64,000 bases of DNA from DASZHJ01 sp035604335 (GTDB taxonomy: Bacteria > Pseudomonadota > Alphaproteobacteria > ATCC43930 > CGMCC-115725). Positions 60,113 to 64,000 of the stretch are shown in pieces. The notes under the pieces were generated by a model. That model saw only the letters and a list, made by a program, of their open reading frames with translations, was not told the origin of the DNA and did no database searches. The stretch spans positions 1 through 64,000 of the forward strand of contig DATNIT010000253.1 in NCBI GenBank assembly GCA_035604335.1, read 5' to 3'. Every line of letters begins with the position of its first letter. The first letter of the stretch is position 1. The position numbers and the translations under genes were made by a program.

Positions 60113-61693
60113 TCAGCCCTTCGGCTGCACCATCGGTGCCGTGTGTCCCGGCTTCACTCGGAAATGCTCCTCTAGATAGGCGCGATAGGCTCGGACCTCC
60201 TCGGCCTGGCCCACTTTGTCCCAGCCCATCTCGGCGGCGATCGCTTCAGCGGCGCGCTCGGCGGCGGCGTGGCCCATGGTGGCGGTCCAGCCGGCGCCGA
60301 CCCGGCGGAACAGCACGTCGGTCAGACTGGCCGCGTGCTCGCTACGCGCCACGGATTGCAGATCGGAGAGCTTGATCGTGGCGTCGTTATCGAACAGGGG
60401 CGGAGAGTTTTGATTCTCCGGGAATTTCGTCGCGGCATATGACGGCTGCCGAGCGGCGCGGGACGGCTTCAGCTTGGAGGCCACCATCGCCGCCATCTCA
60501 GCGCCCGCGGAGCGATGGGTCATGATCGGGCCCGCGGTCATGGCATAGACGCCGGGCAGTCCCTCCGACGCGAGATCGTGCACCTCACGCGAGCGGACAC
60601 CCTTGGGAAAGGCGGGATCGGCGCCGAGCGGTCGAACGCCCGCCCAGGTGAAGATGACATGCTCGCGCCGCAGACCCAATGCCGGCAGCATGTAATTGGT
60701 CTCCTCGATCAGCCAGTCGATCTCATCGTCGGAGGCGGTGATCTTGTCGGGATCGCCCTCGTAGAGCGTCTCGGTCGGGCCGAAATAATGCAGGCCGCGC
60801 CAGGGGAAGCAGTAGAAAGGCTCGTTGAGGCGATTGATCGTACCGATCCCGTAATCCGCGCAGTCCGGTGGTAGCCGAACCATGATGTGGGCGCCCTTGG
60901 TGCCGGTGACGTATTTGCGCCTGGTTGAGCCGGCCGTCGCGTTCACGCGGTCGATCCAGATGCCCGCCATGTTGAGAACGATTCGCGCATCGACGGTGGC
61001 GGTGGCGCTCGGCTCCAGCTGATCCACGAGCGAGAGCTGCCAGCCATCGGACGTGCGGCGCATGCCGGTCATCGCGGTGTAATTGCGCACCACGGCTCCG
61101 AGACGCTCGGCATCCAGTACCGCGTCCATGCAGATGCGCTCGGGCCACTCGAAGCGGTACTCGTCGAACATGGCGAGACTGAGCAGCTCGTCCTGGTCGC
61201 GCAGCCAGCGTGCGAGCGGGATACCCGCGACTTCCCGAGCCGCGATGCGACTGTAGTTGAGCGGAACCGAACTCGGTCCCAGGCGCTCCAGCAGCCGGAA
61301 CGCCAGCGATACCTGCCAGGGCGCATAGGTGCCGCCGGCATAGATCGGAAAGCAGAACTTGCCTTTCCGCGTGCGCTCCGGAGCGGTCTCCACCATCTGC
61401 GCGCGGGACTCCATCGCCTGGCGCGCCATGCGGAGCGCGATTCCGAGCGTTCGCGGTCGGCGCAGAAAATCCCACATGGAGTCCCCGGGAGCGAGATACC
61501 GTAACCCGCAATGGAGCAGGCGGCTCGATCGGCTCGAGGAGCCCGCGCCAAAATCGCCCTTGTCTACCAACAGGACATCGTGACCCGCCGCGGCCAAATG
61601 CTGGGCGGCGCTCGCGCCATTGACGCCGGCGCCGATAACGGCAACCGCGAAAGACTTTCCGTTCAACAACGATAGCGACTGGCGCATCGGCAT
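60113..61693 (-). CDS. glpD: Aerobic glycerol-3-phosphate dehydrogenase
   Basis: 526 aa. FAD site FAVAVIGAGVNGASAAQHLA, then LLVDKGDFGAGSSSRSSRLL and HCGLRYLAPGD, the GlpD/GlpO hallmark; C-terminal helical domain with VRAYRAYLEEHF. Membrane-associated enzyme converting sn-glycerol 3-phosphate to dihydroxyacetone phosphate with electrons to quinone. Divergent from a LysR gene with a 67-base gap; no glycerol importer or kinase adjoins, so related oxidase specificity cannot be excluded. Confidence 0.85.
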   Translation of the reverse strand: MPMRQSLSLLNGKSFAVAVIGAGVNGASAAQHLAAAGHDVLLVDKGDFGAGSSSRSSRLLHCGLRYLAPGDSMWDFLRRPRTLGIALRMARQAMESRAQMVETAPERTRKGKFCFPIYAGGTYAPWQVSLAFRLLERLGPSSVPLNYSRIAAREVAGIPLARWLRDQDELLSLAMFDEYRFEWPERICMDAVLDAERLGAVVRNYTAMTGMRRTSDGWQLSLVDQLEPSATATVDARIVLNMAGIWIDRVNATAGSTRRKYVTGTKGAHIMVRLPPDCADYGIGTINRLNEPFYCFPWRGLHYFGPTETLYEGDPDKITASDDEIDWLIEETNYMLPALGLRREHVIFTWAGVRPLGADPAFPKGVRSREVHDLASEGLPGVYAMTAGPIMTHRSAGAEMAAMVASKLKPSRAARQPSYAATKFPENQNSPPLFDNDATIKLSDLQSVARSEHAASLTDVLFRRVGAGWTATMGHAAAERAAEAIAAEMGWDKVGQAEEVRAYRAYLEEHFRVKPGHTAPMVQPKG

Positions 61694-61760
61694 GACCTAT
61701 TCATGGAGGGCTCTGCCCAGCGGTGCCAAGCCGCGCTATAGAGGGCGCCGGGGTGGGCAG

Positions 61761-62666
61761 ATGTTCATCAGACAGCTCGAGGCCTTCAGGGCGACCATGC
61801 AGGCCGGCACCGTAAGCGGCGCCGCCGTGCTGCTGGGCGTATCGCAGCCGGCCGCAAGCCGCCTTTTGGGACGGCTCGAGAAGGAGCTCAACCTCACGCT
61901 CTTCGACCGCAGCAAAGGCCGGCTCGCGCCCACGCCGGAGGCGCAGATCCTCTACGACCAGGTCGAGCGCACCTTCGTCTCGGTCGACAAGATCCGTGAA
62001 GTGGCCGCGGATATCGGGACGGCCCAGGCGGGTCACCTGCACGTGGCGGCGCTGCCCGCGGTCGGGCTCGGCTTCATGCCGGCGGTGATCGAGGACTTCA
62101 ACCGCGCGCATCCGCAGGTGACCATCACGCTGGAGGTGAACATCTCCGCGCGCGTCGAGGAGAGCGTCGCCGCGCAGCACGTCGACCTCGGGATCGGCCA
62201 GTTCCCGTTCCGGCGCACGGGTCTGGAAAGCGAAGTCTTCTGCAGCGCGCCGCAATATCTGGTGGTGCCCGAAGGCCACCCGCTCGCTGGACGAAGCCAC
62301 GCGAGGCCGGCGGACCTGCGCGATCTCCCGTTCATCGCGCTCGCCCGGGACCAGGTCGGCCGGCACGTGATCGACCGGATGTTCGACCGCGCGGGCATGC
62401 CGCGCAAGATACTCGCCGAAACCCAGGTCAACGCGGTGATCTGCGATCTCGTCCGGCGCGGCCTCGGCGTCGGCGTGGTGGACCCGTTCACTGCCGCCGA
62501 CTTCGCGGGGCGCGGCATCGTGGCCGTGCCATTCCGGCCGCGCATCGATTTTCGCCTGGGTATCCTCTATCCGACCCATCGCCCCCTGTCGCGCGTGGCG
62601 CGCGCCTTCCTATCGGTGCTCCGGCGGCGGCGCAACGAATTGCTCCGCGCGAGCCCCGGCGCCTGA
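61761..62666 (+). CDS. LysR-family transcriptional regulator
   Basis: 301 aa from the ATG at 61761. N-terminal winged helix FIRQLEAFRATMQAGTVSGA then AVLLGVSQPAASRLLGRLEK; effector domain from about 90 (AGHLHVAALPAVGLGFMPAV, VDLGIGQFPFRRTGLESEVF). Length standard. It may regulate glpD (divergent) or the peptide-type importer that begins at 62823 on the same strand; the latter has repeated GGTAT elements in its upstream region. Confidence 0.9.
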   Translation: MFIRQLEAFRATMQAGTVSGAAVLLGVSQPAASRLLGRLEKELNLTLFDRSKGRLAPTPEAQILYDQVERTFVSVDKIREVAADIGTAQAGHLHVAALPAVGLGFMPAVIEDFNRAHPQVTITLEVNISARVEESVAAQHVDLGIGQFPFRRTGLESEVFCSAPQYLVVPEGHPLAGRSHARPADLRDLPFIALARDQVGRHVIDRMFDRAGMPRKILAETQVNAVICDLVRRGLGVGVVDPFTAADFAGRGIVAVPFRPRIDFRLGILYPTHRPLSRVARAFLSVLRRRRNELLRASPGA

Positions 62667-62696
62667 GCGCCTGCTCGCCAGGATAGCGGATCAAGG

Positions 62697-62735
62697 GTAT
62701 TACACGGCGGTATAGGTCCCTCACAGAGCGGTATT
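62697..62735 (+). promoter_or_regulatory. Repeated GGTAT elements before the binding-protein gene
   Basis: GGTAT occurs at 62697, 62710 and 62731, the last two within GCGGTAT, in the 156-base gap between the LysR gene and the binding-protein gene. The clustering could mark regulator half-sites or simple chance. No palindrome of LysR T-N11-A type was firmly identified. Confidence 0.25.
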
Positions 62736-62822
62736 TGACCGCCCTGCCGGGCCAACCGTCATAATGACGGGCCGGCGCGCTGCGGAGACGCCGGCCAACA
62801 GCGAGAGACAGGGGGTAGAGCG

Positions 62823-64000
62823 ATGCCGAGCAAACACGAGACGGGTATCCATCGCCGCGTCGTCTTGGGCGCGGGCGTTGCCGCGGCGGCGGGAACCGCG
62901 CTGCCCTGGTTTGCGCGGCCCGCAACAGCCGCGGCGGGCACGTTGCGGGCGGGCATCGCCGGCTACAACGTGATTAATACGCTCGATCCCGGGAAGCACT
63001 CGCTGATCCCCGAGGCCTATGTGGTCTGGGCGATGTTCAATGCGCTGGTGAAATTCAACGGCAAGATGGAGGTGGTGCCCGACCTCGCGGAGTCCTTCGC
63101 GACCAAGGACGCCAACACGCTGGAGTTCAAGCTGCGGCCGGGCGTCAAATTCCACGACGGCAGCGAGATGACGGGCGACGACGTGAAATTCACCATCGAG
63201 CGACTGCAGGACGAGAAATACGCCTCGCCCAACAAAGGCAAGGTGTCCGAGGTGAAGGAGGTCCGCGTCGTCGACCCGCTGACGGTGCAGATCGTCACCA
63301 ACAAGGCGTTCGCGCCGCTCCTCGCCTTCCTCACCAACGCGCGCACGGGGACGCAGATCGTGCCGCGCAAGGTGGTGCAGGCGATCGGCGACGATGCCTT
63401 CGGCAAGCAGCCGGTCGGCACGGGCGCCTACAAGCTTACGGGCTGGAAGGCGAACGAGAGCGTCACCTTGGCGGCGCACGACGCTTACTTCGTCAAGGGC
63501 CAGCCGAGCCTCGCGACCGTGGAGATTCCCCTGATCGCCGAGGAGTCGAGCGGCGTCACCGCGCTCAAGGGCGGGCAGATCGACTTGACCAGCACGGCGC
63601 CGTTCGCGGACGTGCCGACTCTGGAGCAGGACAAGTCGCTCAAGATCGTGAAGCAGCCGGGGATGAACTGCCGGTTCATTGCGGTCAACCACCGCAAGCC
63701 GCCCTTCGACGATGTACATTTCCGGCGCGCGGTGTCGATGGCTTTCGACCGCAACGCCATGGTCAAGGTAGTGCTGTTCGGCGAGGGCGTGCCCTCCCAC
63801 GGCCTGATCCCGCCGTCCCTCGCCTACGCGTATGACGCGAAGCCGCGGGAGATCTCGGTGTTCAATCCCGAGCGCGCCAAGGCGGAGCTCGCGCAGTCGA
63901 AATACGCGACCGGCCTGGGCGAGGTGCCGATCCTCACATGGGGCTCGAGCTGGTGGAAGCGCATCGTCGAGGTGTTCGCGCTCCAGGTGAACCAGACGCT
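62823..64000 (+). CDS. ABC transporter substrate-binding protein, Dpp/Opp family, partial
   Basis: 392 complete codons are visible before the right edge. Tat-like signal HRRVVLGAGVAAAAGTALPW ending ATA/A. SBP_bac_5 signals: NALVKFNGKMEVVPDLAESF, LEFKLRPGVKFHDGSEMTGD then DVKFTIERL, GTGAYKLTGW, and FDDVHFRRAVSMAFDRNAMV. A GGGGGT stretch precedes the ATG. Permease genes would be expected beyond 64000. Confidence 0.88.
   Translation, partial: MPSKHETGIHRRVVLGAGVAAAAGTALPWFARPATAAAGTLRAGIAGYNVINTLDPGKHSLIPEAYVVWAMFNALVKFNGKMEVVPDLAESFATKDANTLEFKLRPGVKFHDGSEMTGDDVKFTIERLQDEKYASPNKGKVSEVKEVRVVDPLTVQIVTNKAFAPLLAFLTNARTGTQIVPRKVVQAIGDDAFGKQPVGTGAYKLTGWKANESVTLAAHDAYFVKGQPSLATVEIPLIAEESSGVTALKGGQIDLTSTAPFADVPTLEQDKSLKIVKQPGMNCRFIAVNHRKPPFDDVHFRRAVSMAFDRNAMVKVVLFGEGVPSHGLIPPSLAYAYDAKPREISVFNPERAKAELAQSKYATGLGEVPILTWGSSWWKRIVEVFALQVNQT

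Noticed and set aside
1..64000. CRISPR arrays, tRNA/rRNA genes, insertion sequences and toxin-antitoxin pairs
   Set aside because: Read-through of intergenic regions showed no regularly spaced repeats, no cloverleaf-like segments with CCA-side features, no transposase and no convincing toxin-antitoxin pair; the lone small XRE gene has no toxin-like partner.

Overview
The window is a high-GC (roughly two-thirds G+C by eye), gene-dense stretch of a Gram-negative chromosome, most likely a soil-type alphaproteobacterium (Hyphomicrobiales or Rhodospirillales grade). This rests on the many ABC importers with Tat-type signals, a btaA-btaB betaine-lipid operon with a rhizobial-style Pho box, an MdtABC/MuxABC-type RND operon, and a Gp157/Rad52/DUF5681 module of the kind found in alphaproteobacterial islands. 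No rRNA, tRNA, transposase, integrase or CRISPR array was seen.

Layout. 1-2061: two-partner secretion (TpsB transporter, TpsA exoprotein cut by the window edge) with a 24-bp perfect palindrome between them. 2477-7032: a lower-GC, phage/plasmid-like replication-recombination module (ATPase, Rad52-HNH fusion, Gp157) with a divergent XRE repressor and a DUF5681 protein. 7236-8105: an S1/P1-nuclease-like protein that has lost most zinc ligands. 8248-13521: a carbohydrate ABC importer lacking its ATPase, followed by two Gfo/Idh/MocA oxidoreductases. 13497-16602: btaB, btaA and a MetE-like protein. 16680-30928: a solute-binding protein with a damaged signal region, a two-subunit opine/sarcosine-oxidase-like flavoenzyme, a GbcA/Stc2-like Rieske oxygenase, a CocE-type hydrolase, a complete Dpp/Opp importer and a CrtI-like flavoprotein; this may be one catabolic locus for an N-methylated ester, amide or peptide. 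31108-35528: a globin-coupled chemotaxis sensor, small hypothetical genes and a quinoprotein-like beta-propeller. 35563-44806: mdtA-mdtB-mdtC plus outer-membrane factor. 45164-48591: solute-binding protein, ATP-grasp enzyme and glycosyltransferase. 48620-51111: GlcG/HbpS protein, a heme-oxygenase-like diiron enzyme and gabT. 51270-60105: a sugar or sugar-acid regulon around an IclR regulator whose duplicated operators lie in the divergent promoter region. 60113-64000: glpD, a LysR regulator and an oligopeptide-type binding protein that runs off the right edge.

How the genes work together. Most of the window is uptake plus oxidative catabolism of scavenged organic compounds: six solute-binding proteins, three permease sets, Gfo/Idh/MocA, SDR and flavin oxidoreductases. 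Phosphate-limitation lipid remodelling (btaAB) and multidrug efflux (mdtABC) are separate modules. The most notable observations are the P1-nuclease pseudoenzyme, the Pho box at btaA, the Rad52-HNH fusion with its phage-like divergent switch, the IclR operator pair, the gabT/HDO/GlcG cluster, the SBP/ATP-grasp/glycosyltransferase cluster, and a 66-bp dispersed repeat.
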